Shown here: positions 29,257 to 39,191 of the stretch, in pieces
Layout of the letters: each line of letters begins with the position of its first letter
Position numbering within the stretch: the stretch's first letter is position 1
Origin: Giesbergeria sp.
GTDB lineage: Bacteria > Pseudomonadota > Gammaproteobacteria > Burkholderiales > Burkholderiaceae_C
Assembly (NCBI RefSeq): GCF_028686475.1
Contig: NZ_JAQUCA010000004.1
Span: forward strand, 138,568 to 202,567
Reading direction: 5' to 3'
Length of the DNA stretch: 64,000 nt
Notes under the pieces: generated by a model
The model's database searches: none
Told to the model about the DNA's origin: nothing
Seen by the model: only the letters and a program-made list of their open reading frames with translations
Translations under genes and position numbers: made by a program

Positions 29257-30375
29257 ATGACCACCCCCGACACCCTGAAAGACGTTGAATACGAACAACC
29301 CACCGAGGGCAGCGTCTGCGCCACCAAACACGCTTGGGCGCGCGTACCCGCCGAACCGGCCCCGGCAGAGCGCGCTGCTCTGAAAGACAAAATCCGCCGC
29401 CTGCTCAAAGAAAAGAACGCGGTGATGGTGTCGCATTACTATGTGCATCCAGACCTGCAAGATTTGGCCGAAGAGACCGGCGGCATCGTCAGCGACTCGT
29501 TAGAAATGGCCCGTTTTGGCCGCGACCACACCGCGCAAACCTTGGTAGTTTCTGGGGTGCGCTTTATGGGCGAGACCGCCAAAATCCTCTCGCCCGAGAA
29601 AACCATTTTGATGCCCGATTTGGATGCCACCTGCTCGCTCGATTTGGGCTGCCCGGTGGACGAATTTAGCGCCTTCTGCGATGCCCACCCCGACCGCACC
29701 GTGGTGGTCTATGCCAACACCAGCGCCGCCGTTAAAGCGCGCGCCGATTGGCTGGTCACCTCTAGCTGTGCGCTGGATATTGTGCGCGCCCTGAAAGCGC
29801 AAGGGCACAAAATCTTGTGGGCACCCGACCGGCATTTGGGCGACTATATCCGCCGCGAAACCGGCGCAGACATGGTGTTCTGGAACGGTGCGTGCATCGT
29901 CCATGACGAATTCAAGGCGTTTGAATTAGAAGACCTCAAGCGCCAGCATCCCCAAGCCAAGGTGTTGGTGCATCCCGAATCACCCGCCGAAGTGGTGGCA
30001 CTGGCCGATGCCGTAGGCTCTACCTCGGCCATTTTGCACGCGGCCAAAACGCTGGACGCACAAGAGTTCATTGTGGCCACCGACAACGGCATGATGCACA
30101 AGCTACGCACGCTTAACCCCGGCAAAATCTTTTACGAAGCGCCCACCGCTGGCAACAGCGCCACCTGCAAAAGCTGCGCCCACTGCCCGTGGATGGCCAT
30201 GAACAGCTTGGCCGGTGTGGCGCAGGTGCTGGAAAGCGGTAGCAACGCGATTGAGGTCGATGCAGCGCTGATTCCGCGGGCGCGCCAACCGATTGACCGC
30301 ATGTTGGCCTTTACCGCCGCCCTTAAAAACGGCCAGCCCACCACCGGGCTGGTGCCGCATATCGGCGCGGCCTAA
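29257..30375 (+). CDS. nadA: Quinolinate synthase
   Basis: [60 protein letters not shown] cysteines. Confidence 0.95.
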   Translation: MTTPDTLKDVEYEQPTEGSVCATKHAWARVPAEPAPAERAALKDKIRRLLKEKNAVMVSHYYVHPDLQDLAEETGGIVSDSLEMARFGRDHTAQTLVVSGVRFMGETAKILSPEKTILMPDLDATCSLDLGCPVDEFSAFCDAHPDRTVVVYANTSAAVKARADWLVTSSCALDIVRALKAQGHKILWAPDRHLGDYIRRETGADMVFWNGACIVHDEFKAFELEDLKRQHPQAKVLVHPESPAEVVALADAVGSTSAILHAAKTLDAQEFIVATDNGMMHKLRTLNPGKIFYEAPTAGNSATCKSCAHCPWMAMNSLAGVAQVLESGSNAIEVDAALIPRARQPIDRMLAFTAALKNGQPTTGLVPHIGAA

Positions 30376-30454
30376 AGCGCCACCGGCTTCAATACACCAA
30401 AGCGCCGCACGGTACAAAACGCGGTGCTGCGCTTTGCTGCGGTTGCCGCCCATA

Positions 30455-32131
30455 ATGCAGGTCATCATGATACGCACCAGCCAACTCCTGCACCCACCCC
30501 GCACCCCTGCACCTATCCGCGATGCCGCCACTGTGTTGCTGCTGCACGATGGCCCCGAGGGCCTAGAGGTGCTTATGACGCGCCGCTCCGACCAAGCCAG
30601 CTTTGCGCCGGGAGCTTACGTTTTCCCCGGTGGCGGTATTGATGTGCAAGATGCCCAAGCGCACACGGTAGCCGCACGCCGCCCCACGCAAAGTGATTTG
30701 CACCTGACGCAAGCGATTGCCGCCATCCGCGAGAGCTTTGAAGAACTGGGCATTTTGTTGGCCCGCCATGCCGATGGCCGCATGGCCGATGACCAAGACA
30801 TTGCCCGCCTGAGCCGCCATGCGCCCTTTGCCGAGCAATGCGCCGCCCACGGCCTGACATTGGCCGCTGACATGGTCTATGTGCTGGCCCACTGGACGGG
30901 CGCACGCGAGTTAAACAAGCGCTTTGCCGTGCCGTTTTTAATCGCCCGGATGCCCGAGGGCCAAACCCCGGTGGCCGACGAGCAAGAGCAGTTTGAACCG
31001 GTGTGGGTCTCGCCCCGGCTGGCCTTAGAGCGCCATGCTGCCGGGCAATTTTTTATGATTTATCCCACCATCCGCACCTTAGAGCGACTGGCCGATTTTG
31101 CCAACACCGAGGCCGTGTTGGCCGGTCTAGCGCACGAACAGCCCTTGTGGGTCTCTTGCCCACGCGGTGGCCTGCTGGCCGGTAAAGAAGTGCATTACAT
31201 GGAACACGAGGCCCCGTTTGGCGAGTTGGCCTTGGTCTGCCCGGACGGCCAAACACCAGCACACGCACTCGATTGGCAAAGCGAAGCGCCCGTGCCCCTG
31301 CTACGCAACGTGCAGCGCCTCACAGCCCCCAACCCCGGTTTTATGACTGGCCCCGGCACCAACAGCTACTTGGTGGGCGACCCCAGCACCGGCTATATCG
31401 CCATTGACCCCGGCCCGGCCGACCACGCACACCTAGAAAAACTCTGGCGTGCGGCGGGGGGCGATATCCGCGCCATTGTGTGTACCCATTCGCACCCCGA
31501 CCACTCTCCCGGTGCCGCACCTTTGCAAGCCTTGTGCCGCCAAACCGGGCGCAGTCAGCCAGCGATTTTGGGCTTGCCATCGGCCCCGACAGCACGCGCT
31601 GCCAGCGCCTTTAGCCCCGACGAAACGCTACAAAACGGCCAACGCCTGACCCTGAGCGGCACCGGGCTACAAGGGCCAGTGCAACACACCTTGCAGGTGG
31701 TACACACCCCCGGCCATGCCGCCAATCATCTGTGCCTGTTGTTGGAAGAAGATGGCTTGTTGTTCTCGGGCGACCACATCCTCAACGGTAGCACCACGGT
31801 GATTGACCCCCCCGATGGCAATATGGCCGATTACCTCGATTCTTTAGACCGGCTCGATGCCCTGTGCCAACAATACCAAATCGAATTTATCTTGCCCGCG
31901 CATGGTTATGTGCTGCACGAAGCCCGCAACGCCATTGCCCAATTGAGAGCGCACCGGCTGGCCCGCGAGGCCAAGGTGCTGGCCGCCATGCAAGCCCTGC
32001 CCGGTGGCACCATGCAAGATTGGGTAGCCCACGCCTATGCCGATGTGCCACCGCGCCTGTGGCCGGTGGCCCAGCGCTCCTTATTGGCGCATGTAGAGCG
32101 CATCCGCAGCATGGAGCCCGGTAATGACTGA
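30455..32131 (+). CDS. Nudix hydrolase / metallo-beta-lactamase-fold fusion protein
   Basis: Nudix region FPGGGIDVQD...AIAAIRESFEELGILL; MBL motif THSHPDHSPGAAP; start moved to ATG 30455 because the ORF-track start lies inside nadA. Confidence 0.8.
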   Translation: MQVIMIRTSQLLHPPRTPAPIRDAATVLLLHDGPEGLEVLMTRRSDQASFAPGAYVFPGGGIDVQDAQAHTVAARRPTQSDLHLTQAIAAIRESFEELGILLARHADGRMADDQDIARLSRHAPFAEQCAAHGLTLAADMVYVLAHWTGARELNKRFAVPFLIARMPEGQTPVADEQEQFEPVWVSPRLALERHAAGQFFMIYPTIRTLERLADFANTEAVLAGLAHEQPLWVSCPRGGLLAGKEVHYMEHEAPFGELALVCPDGQTPAHALDWQSEAPVPLLRNVQRLTAPNPGFMTGPGTNSYLVGDPSTGYIAIDPGPADHAHLEKLWRAAGGDIRAIVCTHSHPDHSPGAAPLQALCRQTGRSQPAILGLPSAPTARAASAFSPDETLQNGQRLTLSGTGLQGPVQHTLQVVHTPGHAANHLCLLLEEDGLLFSGDHILNGSTTVIDPPDGNMADYLDSLDRLDALCQQYQIEFILPAHGYVLHEARNAIAQLRAHRLAREAKVLAAMQALPGGTMQDWVAHAYADVPPRLWPVAQRSLLAHVERIRSMEPGND

Positions 32132-32912
32132 ACACAGCAATCCCCCCACCGGGCTAGTGCGCTTGGCCAAACGACTGGCGCAACAATTAGGCTGTTCGCG
32201 CAGCACAGCAGAACAATACATTGAAGGCGGCTTGGTCAGTGTGGATGGCCAAGTGGTGGAGCTGCCCGGCGCGCGCGTGCGGCCAGACCAAACCGTCACC
32301 TTGGCCCCAGATGCCAGCTTGCTGGATTTGGCCCCAGTAACGCTGCTGTTGCACAAGCCGCCCGGCTTTGAGGCTGGTTTGGGTCTGGAAGCTACCGCTC
32401 CAGCACACGCCAGCCGCAGCCAAGGCGCACCCTCTGCTGTGACCTTGCTGAATGCAGCTTCGCACCTGCCGGAAGATGCCTCCGGCACACGCGTGCTGTT
32501 GCGCCATTTCAAGCAATTGCAGTGTTTTACCCCACTGCCCACCCCTGCCAGTGGCTTGGTGGTTTATACGCAAGACCCACGCATCGCGCGCAAACTGGCC
32601 GAAGACATCGAAACGCTAGAGCAAGAATGTATTGTTGAAGTGGCGGGCCAAATAGCCGAGGGTGGGCTGCAAAAACTCTGCCACGGCCTGAGCTTCAATG
32701 GCCGCCCCTTGCCACCGATTAAAGTGAGTTGGCAAAACGAAACCCGCCTGCGCTTTGCGCTGAAGGGGATTCGCCCCGGCCAAATTCCGGCCATGTGCGA
32801 GGCGGTGGGCCTGCGCGTGGTCAGTTTGCGGCGCATCCGTTTGGGCCGGGTGCCGCTGGCCAAAGTGCCCGAAGGGCAATGGCGCTATTTGCAAGCGTGG
32901 GAGAAGTTCTAA
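32124..32912 (+). CDS. RNA pseudouridine synthase (RsuA/RluF-like, S4 domain)
   Basis: N-terminal S4 RLAKRLAQQLGCSRSTAEQYIEGGLVSVDGQVV; TPLPTPASGLVVYTQD. Confidence 0.8.
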   Translation: MTEHSNPPTGLVRLAKRLAQQLGCSRSTAEQYIEGGLVSVDGQVVELPGARVRPDQTVTLAPDASLLDLAPVTLLLHKPPGFEAGLGLEATAPAHASRSQGAPSAVTLLNAASHLPEDASGTRVLLRHFKQLQCFTPLPTPASGLVVYTQDPRIARKLAEDIETLEQECIVEVAGQIAEGGLQKLCHGLSFNGRPLPPIKVSWQNETRLRFALKGIRPGQIPAMCEAVGLRVVSLRRIRLGRVPLAKVPEGQWRYLQAWEKF

Positions 32913-33487
32913 GCAGCGCCCAACGGCCAGCAAGTCCAAGCCCCCAAGGCCGGTGCTTGCTGCGGCCATTGGGCCGCGCTGGGTGGCTGGGTAGCTGGAG
33001 CTTGTTGCAACCAATCTAGGCAACGCGCCACCCCGGCATGGCTTATCCATAGCACAGGGTTTTGTTGCTCGGTCGCTAGGCTTTGGGCTGCCTGCCAAGC
33101 GCTGGCTACGCGCAACAACATGGTTTGTAGGTTCTCACCCCCACCGGGGCGGTAGTGGGCAAAATCAGCCACCCAAGTGTCTATGTCATGGCGTGGAATG
33201 TCGTCCCAACGGCGGCCTTCCCAAGCACCAAAATCCATCTCTTGCAAGCGGTCATCTGGCTGGCTGATGCTGTCTGGGCGCAAAGCTTGCAAAGCGTGGG
33301 CCAATTGGGCACAGCGTTGCAAGGGGGAATGCCAGACTAGCACGCGCTGTGGCAGTGCTTGGGCCAAGGCTTGCGCGGCGGCTTGGGTGGCAGCGGCATC
33401 GGCGGGCATATCCCATCGGCCATAACAATACCCCGGCGCAATCAGAGGGGCGGCATGGCGCGCCAGCCATAACTGAAGAATACTCAT
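32909..33487 (-). CDS. cobC: Histidine phosphatase family protein (CobC-like)
   Basis: LWLARHAAPLIAPGYCYGRWDMP; overlaps cobS. Confidence 0.75.
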   Translation of the reverse strand: MSILQLWLARHAAPLIAPGYCYGRWDMPADAAATQAAAQALAQALPQRVLVWHSPLQRCAQLAHALQALRPDSISQPDDRLQEMDFGAWEGRRWDDIPRHDIDTWVADFAHYRPGGGENLQTMLLRVASAWQAAQSLATEQQNPVLWISHAGVARCLDWLQQAPATQPPSAAQWPQQAPALGAWTCWPLGAA

Positions 33488-34308
33488 GTGTTGACCCAGC
33501 GGCCCAACGGCCCCAAAGCCAAGGCTGCGCCCAAATAGAACCCGACTTCGCCCAGTTGTTGCACTGCGCCCAAACCATCACCCGTAAAGCCTTGCAAGCG
33601 CCGCGCCAAGCGCCGTGCCATGTGGGCCGCTGCCAAAGCACTGCACAGCACCGCCATCGCCAGCCACAGCGCCGACTGCCATTGCCACACCAGCGCCAAC
33701 GGAGCAACACACCACAGTCCGGCAGCCAGCAAAGCCGCATTGCTGATTTGGTCGGCCAGCGGTTTGCTTTTGGATTTGGCCGTATCCCCCACATGCGGCA
33801 GGCAACGCACCAACCACAACGGCCACCAGCGGGACAACACATGCCCCCCCAACAAAGCGGCCAAAGCCGCTGGCAGGCTGTGCGCGCCCAACAAGGCCAA
33901 CAAGCTGCACTTGGCCAACAGCCCCAACACCAGTGCCATCGCACCAAACGCGCCAATGCGCGAATCCTTCATGATGTCTAAGGCGCGCTCGCGGTCGTAG
34001 CTGCCGCCCAAGCCATCGGCCACATCGGCCAAACCGTCTTCATGAAAACCCCCGGTGAGCAACACCGTGGCAATGGTGCAAGCCACCGCTGCCACGGCAG
34101 GTGCCAGTGGATTGGGTGCAAGTGCCAGATGCAAGGCCGCATACACCAGCATGGCCACGGCGGCCACCAACCAACCAACCCCCGGAAAATGCGCGCTGCT
34201 GGCGCGCAACATGGCTGGGCTAAAGCCGACCCAATCGGCCAGCCGTCCAGTGACAGGAATACGGGTAAAAAATTGCACAGCCAGCAAATAATGGCGAAGA
34301 GCTTGCAT
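33484..34308 (-). CDS. cobS: Adenosylcobinamide-GDP ribazoletransferase
   Basis: AVQFFTRIPVTG, GGFHEDGLADVADGLGGSYDRERALDIMKDSRIGAFGA. Confidence 0.95.
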   Translation of the reverse strand: MQALRHYLLAVQFFTRIPVTGRLADWVGFSPAMLRASSAHFPGVGWLVAAVAMLVYAALHLALAPNPLAPAVAAVACTIATVLLTGGFHEDGLADVADGLGGSYDRERALDIMKDSRIGAFGAMALVLGLLAKCSLLALLGAHSLPAALAALLGGHVLSRWWPLWLVRCLPHVGDTAKSKSKPLADQISNAALLAAGLWCVAPLALVWQWQSALWLAMAVLCSALAAAHMARRLARRLQGFTGDGLGAVQQLGEVGFYLGAALALGPLGRWVNT

Positions 34309-34332
34309 CAGGGCAAAGGGCTGTTAAAGCTT

Positions 34333-36858
34333 TTAGAGGTGAATGGTGTTGCGCCCCGATTGCTTGGCGCGGTACATGGCATCATCGGCTTGGCGCAATA
34401 AATCGGTTTGCCGGGGGGTATCGCGTCCGGCAAACAAAGTCATGCCGACGCTGCAAGAGCAGTGGTGTTCCACCACGCTGGCCGGGCTACCGGCTTGGGC
34501 TGCGACCTCCAGACGATAGGCTTGGGACAGGGCAGTACGGATTTTTTCGGCCACAGTCATGGCTTGGGCCAGTGCTGGCTCGGCTTGGGCGTGCAAATCG
34601 CCAATCACCACCACAAACTCATCGCCACCCAAACAGGCCACGGTATCGACTTCGCGCACACTGGCGGTTAAGCGCCGCGCCACCTCTAGCAGCAGCAAAT
34701 CGCCTACCGCATGGCCGTGGGTATCGTTGAGCGGCTTGAAGTTGTCTAAATCGAGCAGCATGACTGCGCCATGCAGGCCGGTGCGGCGGCTACTGGCCAG
34801 CGCCAGCGCCAGCCGCTCTTCTAATAAACGCCGATTGGGCAGTTGGGTCAGGCTATCACAATAGGCCAGCTGGCGGATTTTTTCTTCTGCAAGGCTTTTT
34901 TCGATAGTGATGCTGGCCAATTGGGCGGTTTGCTCAATCAGCGCCAAGTCGGCCTCCGTCGGGCCATAGGGCTGGCGGTGGTAAATGCCAAAAGTGCCCA
35001 AAATGCGGTTGTTGCCCGAGCAAATAGGCTGCGACCAGCAGGCACCCAGCTGCGCTTGGGCGGCCAAATCCTTAAATTCGGCCCAATAGGGATGGTTGGC
35101 AATGTCTTCCACCACTACCGTCTCGCCGGTAAAGGCCGCCATGCCGCAAGAGCCTACCCCTACGCCCACTTTTAAGCCAATCAGGGCTTGGTTGTAAAAC
35201 GGCGGCAGGCTGGGGGCTATGCACTGCACCACCTGTTGGCCAGTTTCGTCTAGCAGCACAATGCTGCACAGCTTGCCGGGGTGCAAGGTCTCAACGCCAC
35301 GCACAATGGCTTCTAAGATGGTCTCCATCGGTGTGCCGTTGGCCAGTATTTCTAGGATGTAACTGTGAAAACGCTGGTAGTCGTCGCGCTGCTTGCGCTC
35401 CGAAATATCCACAATCAGCCCCAACATGCCGCGTTCTGCGCCCAAATCGAAGGTGCAACGCTGGTACAACGCGGTGCGTAATTTGCCATCGGCAAAGGCG
35501 ATGTCGATTTCTGCTTGGGTTTGGCCACCTTGGGCCAACAAAGCCAAGTCTGCCGCCTGAAAAGCCTCACGGGCAGCCTGTGGCAAGTAATCAAGTTCTA
35601 ACACCGTTTTACCAATAAACCGGGTGCGCTCGATGCCAAACGCTTGCTCATAAGCCCGATTGCAGGCGGTAAAAACCGTTTGCTGGTTTTTGACAAACAC
35701 CGGGTTGGGCAGGGCATCAATAAACGCCGAAAACAGCTGCAACTGCTGCTCTAAGGAGCTTCTTTGTTGGGTGACGCGCTCCAATAATTGATTAAATTGC
35801 CCAATCAAAATGCCAATTTCATCAGGGCGCACAATCGGCAAAGGTTGTGGCAATTGTTCAGCCAAAGACATGTCCGACAAGGTGCGGGCGCTATCGAGCA
35901 AAGGCGATAACTCTCGGCGCAACCACCACCACGTCAGTGCAACGGCCAACACCGTCAGCAACAAGGCGGCCAACAACATGCGCTGCTGCATCGCCCAAAT
36001 TGGGGCAAATGCCTCGGCAGTGGGGATGGAGACTGAAATAGCCCAATCCACCAACTTCAGGCGCTTGACCGAATTAAGCACCTCTACCCCTGTGGGGTTG
36101 GTATAAATTTGCGAACCCTCAAAGCCATCGACAAAGCGGTCTATGGCCGGAATTTGCCCGAGCGGTAGCAAAGCTTGTAGTACGCGCACCTTTTTGGTGG
36201 AGGCCACAATCAGCCGCTCTTTCCGGTCCACTAAAAAATAGCTGCCGGTTTTGCCATAGGGGTTTTGCGTCAATTGGTCTAAAAAACTGGCGTGTTCTAG
36301 CGCCATGACACCCGCCAAAACCCCGACACTGCGCCCTTGGGCATCGCGCACTGGCGCGGCAATGCCAATCACTGGCACGCCCAAGCGTTTGTCCAGCACC
36401 GCCGTACCAATCACGACCTGCCCTTGGCGCAGTGCCATCGCAACGGCTTTGCGGTCCATAAAATTAAGCCCGATTCGGCCCACTGAGCGTGGGGCCCCGG
36501 CCACCGCTGTACCTTGGGCATTGGTCACCAGTACGCCACCACCGCTGAACATGGCTTGCAACACCGGCAGGCTGTCGAGCAGGCGGTGCAATTCATCGGG
36601 CTGGCCCAGCATCTGCGGCGTAATGCCGCCAGCTACCAGCTCTAGCGCCCGCACCCGCTCATTGAGGTGGGCATCAATCGCCCCAGCTAAAAAATGCACC
36701 ACCGAAAACTGCTGGTCGCTCAGTTGCCGCTGCATATCGTGGCGCAACATCTGGCTGGCATACAAAGTCAGAGACCAGAGGCTGACGCTAAAAATCAGCA
36801 GCGTAAACAGGCTGATGCGGGTTTTAAGCGAGCGGGTCTGGTGGGGATAGGGCAGCAT
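34333..36858 (-). CDS. Diguanylate cyclase with periplasmic sensor, HAMP, PAS, GAF and GGDEF domains
   Basis: N-terminal TM/Cache-like region, PAS and GAF regions, CLGGDEFVVVIGD; RxxD (REVD) five residues before GGDEF. Confidence 0.9.
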   Translation of the reverse strand: MLPYPHQTRSLKTRISLFTLLIFSVSLWSLTLYASQMLRHDMQRQLSDQQFSVVHFLAGAIDAHLNERVRALELVAGGITPQMLGQPDELHRLLDSLPVLQAMFSGGGVLVTNAQGTAVAGAPRSVGRIGLNFMDRKAVAMALRQGQVVIGTAVLDKRLGVPVIGIAAPVRDAQGRSVGVLAGVMALEHASFLDQLTQNPYGKTGSYFLVDRKERLIVASTKKVRVLQALLPLGQIPAIDRFVDGFEGSQIYTNPTGVEVLNSVKRLKLVDWAISVSIPTAEAFAPIWAMQQRMLLAALLLTVLAVALTWWWLRRELSPLLDSARTLSDMSLAEQLPQPLPIVRPDEIGILIGQFNQLLERVTQQRSSLEQQLQLFSAFIDALPNPVFVKNQQTVFTACNRAYEQAFGIERTRFIGKTVLELDYLPQAAREAFQAADLALLAQGGQTQAEIDIAFADGKLRTALYQRCTFDLGAERGMLGLIVDISERKQRDDYQRFHSYILEILANGTPMETILEAIVRGVETLHPGKLCSIVLLDETGQQVVQCIAPSLPPFYNQALIGLKVGVGVGSCGMAAFTGETVVVEDIANHPYWAEFKDLAAQAQLGACWSQPICSGNNRILGTFGIYHRQPYGPTEADLALIEQTAQLASITIEKSLAEEKIRQLAYCDSLTQLPNRRLLEERLALALASSRRTGLHGAVMLLDLDNFKPLNDTHGHAVGDLLLLEVARRLTASVREVDTVACLGGDEFVVVIGDLHAQAEPALAQAMTVAEKIRTALSQAYRLEVAAQAGSPASVVEHHCSCSVGMTLFAGRDTPRQTDLLRQADDAMYRAKQSGRNTIHL

Positions 36859-36903
36859 GGTGGGCGCACAACGAGGGCAAGGCGGTACTCTGCCAAGAAC
36901 GGT

Positions 36904-38478
36904 TTATTGGCTGCTGTGAGGGGCTTGCAGAAACAGGCGATAGGCGGGATTGTGCGTCTCCTCGACATAAGGGTAGCCCAGCGTAGCCAGAAACTCCGCA
37001 AAAGCTGCGCCATCTTCAGGCGGTACTTGGATGCCGACTAAAATCCGGCCATAGTCGGCCCCTTGGTTGCGGTAGTGGAACAGACTGATGTTCCAACTGG
37101 GCTGCATCAGGCTCAAAAACTTGAGCAAGGCACCGGGACGCTCCGGGAAGACAAAGCGCAGCAGGCGCTCATCGTGTGCCAGCGCCGAAGGGCCACCCAC
37201 CAAATGGCGCAAATGCTCTTTCGCCAAATCGTCGTGCGTTAAATCCAGCGCTTCAAAACCGTGCTGGCTGAAGGCTTGTGCCAGTTGCGCCGATTCGCCC
37301 TTGCCATGCGTGGTCAGGCCGACAAACACATGCGCGCGCGCCGCATCGCTGATGCGGTAGTTAAATTCGGTCACGTTGCGCGGGCCACCGGGCAAGTCGC
37401 CAATGATTTCGCAAAAGCGCCGAAAGCTGCCGCGCTCCTCGGGGATGCTCACGGCCAGCAGGGCCTCGCGCTCCTCGCCCACTTCGGCGCGCTCGGCCAC
37501 AAAGCGCAGGCGGTCAAAGTTCATGTTGGCCCCGCACAAAATGGCGGCGTAGGTCTCGCCCTCGGTGCGGTGCTGTGCCACATATTGCTTGATGGCCGCC
37601 ACGGCCAAAGCACCGGCAGGCTCGACAATGCAGCGCGTATCGACAAACACATCTTTAATCGCCGCGCACACCGCATCGGTGTCCACCGTGACAATCTCGT
37701 CCACCAAGCCTTGGGTGATGCGGAAGGTTTCTTCGCCCACCAATTTCACCGCCGTGCCATCGGAAAATAAACCCACATCGGGCAAGGTGACACGCCCACC
37801 TGCGGCCACCGATTGCGCCATTGCGTCCGAATCGTTCATCTGCACGCCAATCACTTTGATTTCGGGGCGCAGGGCTTTGATGTAGTTGGCTACACCGGCA
37901 ATCAGGCCGCCGCCACCAATCGCAACAAACACGGCATCGAGCCGGTTGCCACTGCCCAATTTTTGCAATTGGCGCAAAATTTCCATCGCAATCGTGCCTT
38001 GGCCTGCAATCACATCCGGGTCATCAAAGGGATGGACAAAGGTCAGGCCCTGCTCTTGTTCCAGCTTGACCGAATGGGCATAGGCATCGGAGTAACTCTC
38101 GCCCGCCAACACCACTTCGCCACCCAAGGCGCGCACGGCATCAATTTTGAGCTGGGGCGTGGTGGTCGGCATGACGATAACCGCCCGCGCCCCCAGTTTG
38201 CGCGCACTCATGGCCACGCCTTGGGCGTGGTTGCCCGCCGAGGCGCAAATCACGCCGCGCTCTAACTGGCCGGGCTTAAGGTGCGCCATTTTGTTGTAAG
38301 CACCGCGCAGCTTGAAGCTGAACACCGGCTGTTGGTCTTCGCGCTTGAGCAGCACTTTGTTGCCCAAACGCTGGCTCAAGGTGCGTGCCACTTGCAAGTC
38401 GGTTTCAATCGCTACGTCATAAACGCGGGCGGTGAGGATTTTTTTCAGGTAGTCGGAAGGGGTCAGGGGCTGGGTCAT
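36904..38478 (-). CDS. ilvA: Threonine ammonia-lyase, biosynthetic
   Basis: KREDQQPVFSFKLRGAYNKM, C-terminal ACT-like repeats; MTQPLTPSDYLKK start chosen at 38478. Confidence 0.95.
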   Translation of the reverse strand: MTQPLTPSDYLKKILTARVYDVAIETDLQVARTLSQRLGNKVLLKREDQQPVFSFKLRGAYNKMAHLKPGQLERGVICASAGNHAQGVAMSARKLGARAVIVMPTTTPQLKIDAVRALGGEVVLAGESYSDAYAHSVKLEQEQGLTFVHPFDDPDVIAGQGTIAMEILRQLQKLGSGNRLDAVFVAIGGGGLIAGVANYIKALRPEIKVIGVQMNDSDAMAQSVAAGGRVTLPDVGLFSDGTAVKLVGEETFRITQGLVDEIVTVDTDAVCAAIKDVFVDTRCIVEPAGALAVAAIKQYVAQHRTEGETYAAILCGANMNFDRLRFVAERAEVGEEREALLAVSIPEERGSFRRFCEIIGDLPGGPRNVTEFNYRISDAARAHVFVGLTTHGKGESAQLAQAFSQHGFEALDLTHDDLAKEHLRHLVGGPSALAHDERLLRFVFPERPGALLKFLSLMQPSWNISLFHYRNQGADYGRILVGIQVPPEDGAAFAEFLATLGYPYVEETHNPAYRLFLQAPHSSQ

Positions 38479-38502
38479 AGAACGATATGATAGGCGGACA
38501 GA

Positions 38503-38536
38503 CGAAAAAAAAGCCCCAAACCAATGGTTTGGGGCT
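38503..38536 (-). terminator. Intrinsic terminator / putative attenuator upstream of ilvA
   Basis: On the minus strand AGCCCCAAACC-ATT-GGTTTGGGGCT followed by T8; ends ~25 nt before the ilvA ATG. Confidence 0.75.
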
Positions 38537-38604
38537 GAATCCATCCTTTGAGGAGATGGAGGAGACAACAGGTGCCATGCTTGGGGTAACTACCAAATTA
38601 AGCA

Positions 38605-38623
38605 TCGCGTAGTTTGAATTATA
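38605..38623 (-). promoter_or_regulatory. Candidate ilvA promoter -10 element (TATAAT) with start site just downstream
   Basis: Perfect TATAAT on minus strand at 38623-38618; weak -35. Confidence 0.45.
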
Positions 38624-38705
38624 AGCCAACGCCAGCATTTATGTTGCATAGCAGCAAAATCCACGACAATGCTGTTGTTAAAAAACAACCCCGAAGGAAA
38701 TCAAC

Positions 38706-39155
38706 ATGGAATGCACAGTCAGTTGGACCGGCGCAAGCGGCACGCGCTCGGGCATGGGTTTTGTCGCCGAGACGGGTAGCGGCCATACGCTGGTGATGGA
38801 CGGAGCCCCTGATGCCGCCCGCCCCGAGAACGGCGGCCAAAATCTGGCCCCGCGCCCGATGGAAACCGTATTGGCTGGCACCGGGGGCTGCACCGCCTAC
38901 GATGTGGTGCTGATTTTGAAGCGTGGCCGCCACGATGTACGTGGGTGCAGCGTCAAGCTCACCAGCGAACGCGCCGACACCGACCCCAAGGTGTTCACCA
39001 AAATTCACATGCACTTTAGCGTCACGGGCAAAGACATCCCACCCACTGCCGTAGAACGCGCCATTGCCATGAGCCACGAAAAATACTGTTCCGCCAGCAT
39101 AATGCTGGGCAAAATGGCCGCCATCACCACCAGCTTTGAGCTGCTACCGGCCTAA
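38706..39155 (+). CDS. OsmC family protein
   Basis: ARPENGGQNLAPRPMETVLAGTGGCTAYDVVLILKRGR...EKYCSASIML. Confidence 0.9.
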   Translation: MECTVSWTGASGTRSGMGFVAETGSGHTLVMDGAPDAARPENGGQNLAPRPMETVLAGTGGCTAYDVVLILKRGRHDVRGCSVKLTSERADTDPKVFTKIHMHFSVTGKDIPPTAVERAIAMSHEKYCSASIMLGKMAAITTSFELLPA

Positions 39156-39191
39156 GCCGCAGCCACGCAAATAGCCAACCAACAGCACACC

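Noticed and set aside
28387-30375. nadC-nadA without nadB as a broken NAD pathway
   Set aside because: nadB is often located elsewhere, or replaced by aspartate dehydrogenase; the window alone cannot show loss
33484-34332. Cobalamin riboswitch upstream of cobS
   Set aside because: Only ~24 bp separates cobS from the neighbouring GGDEF gene and no B12-box-like sequence was seen
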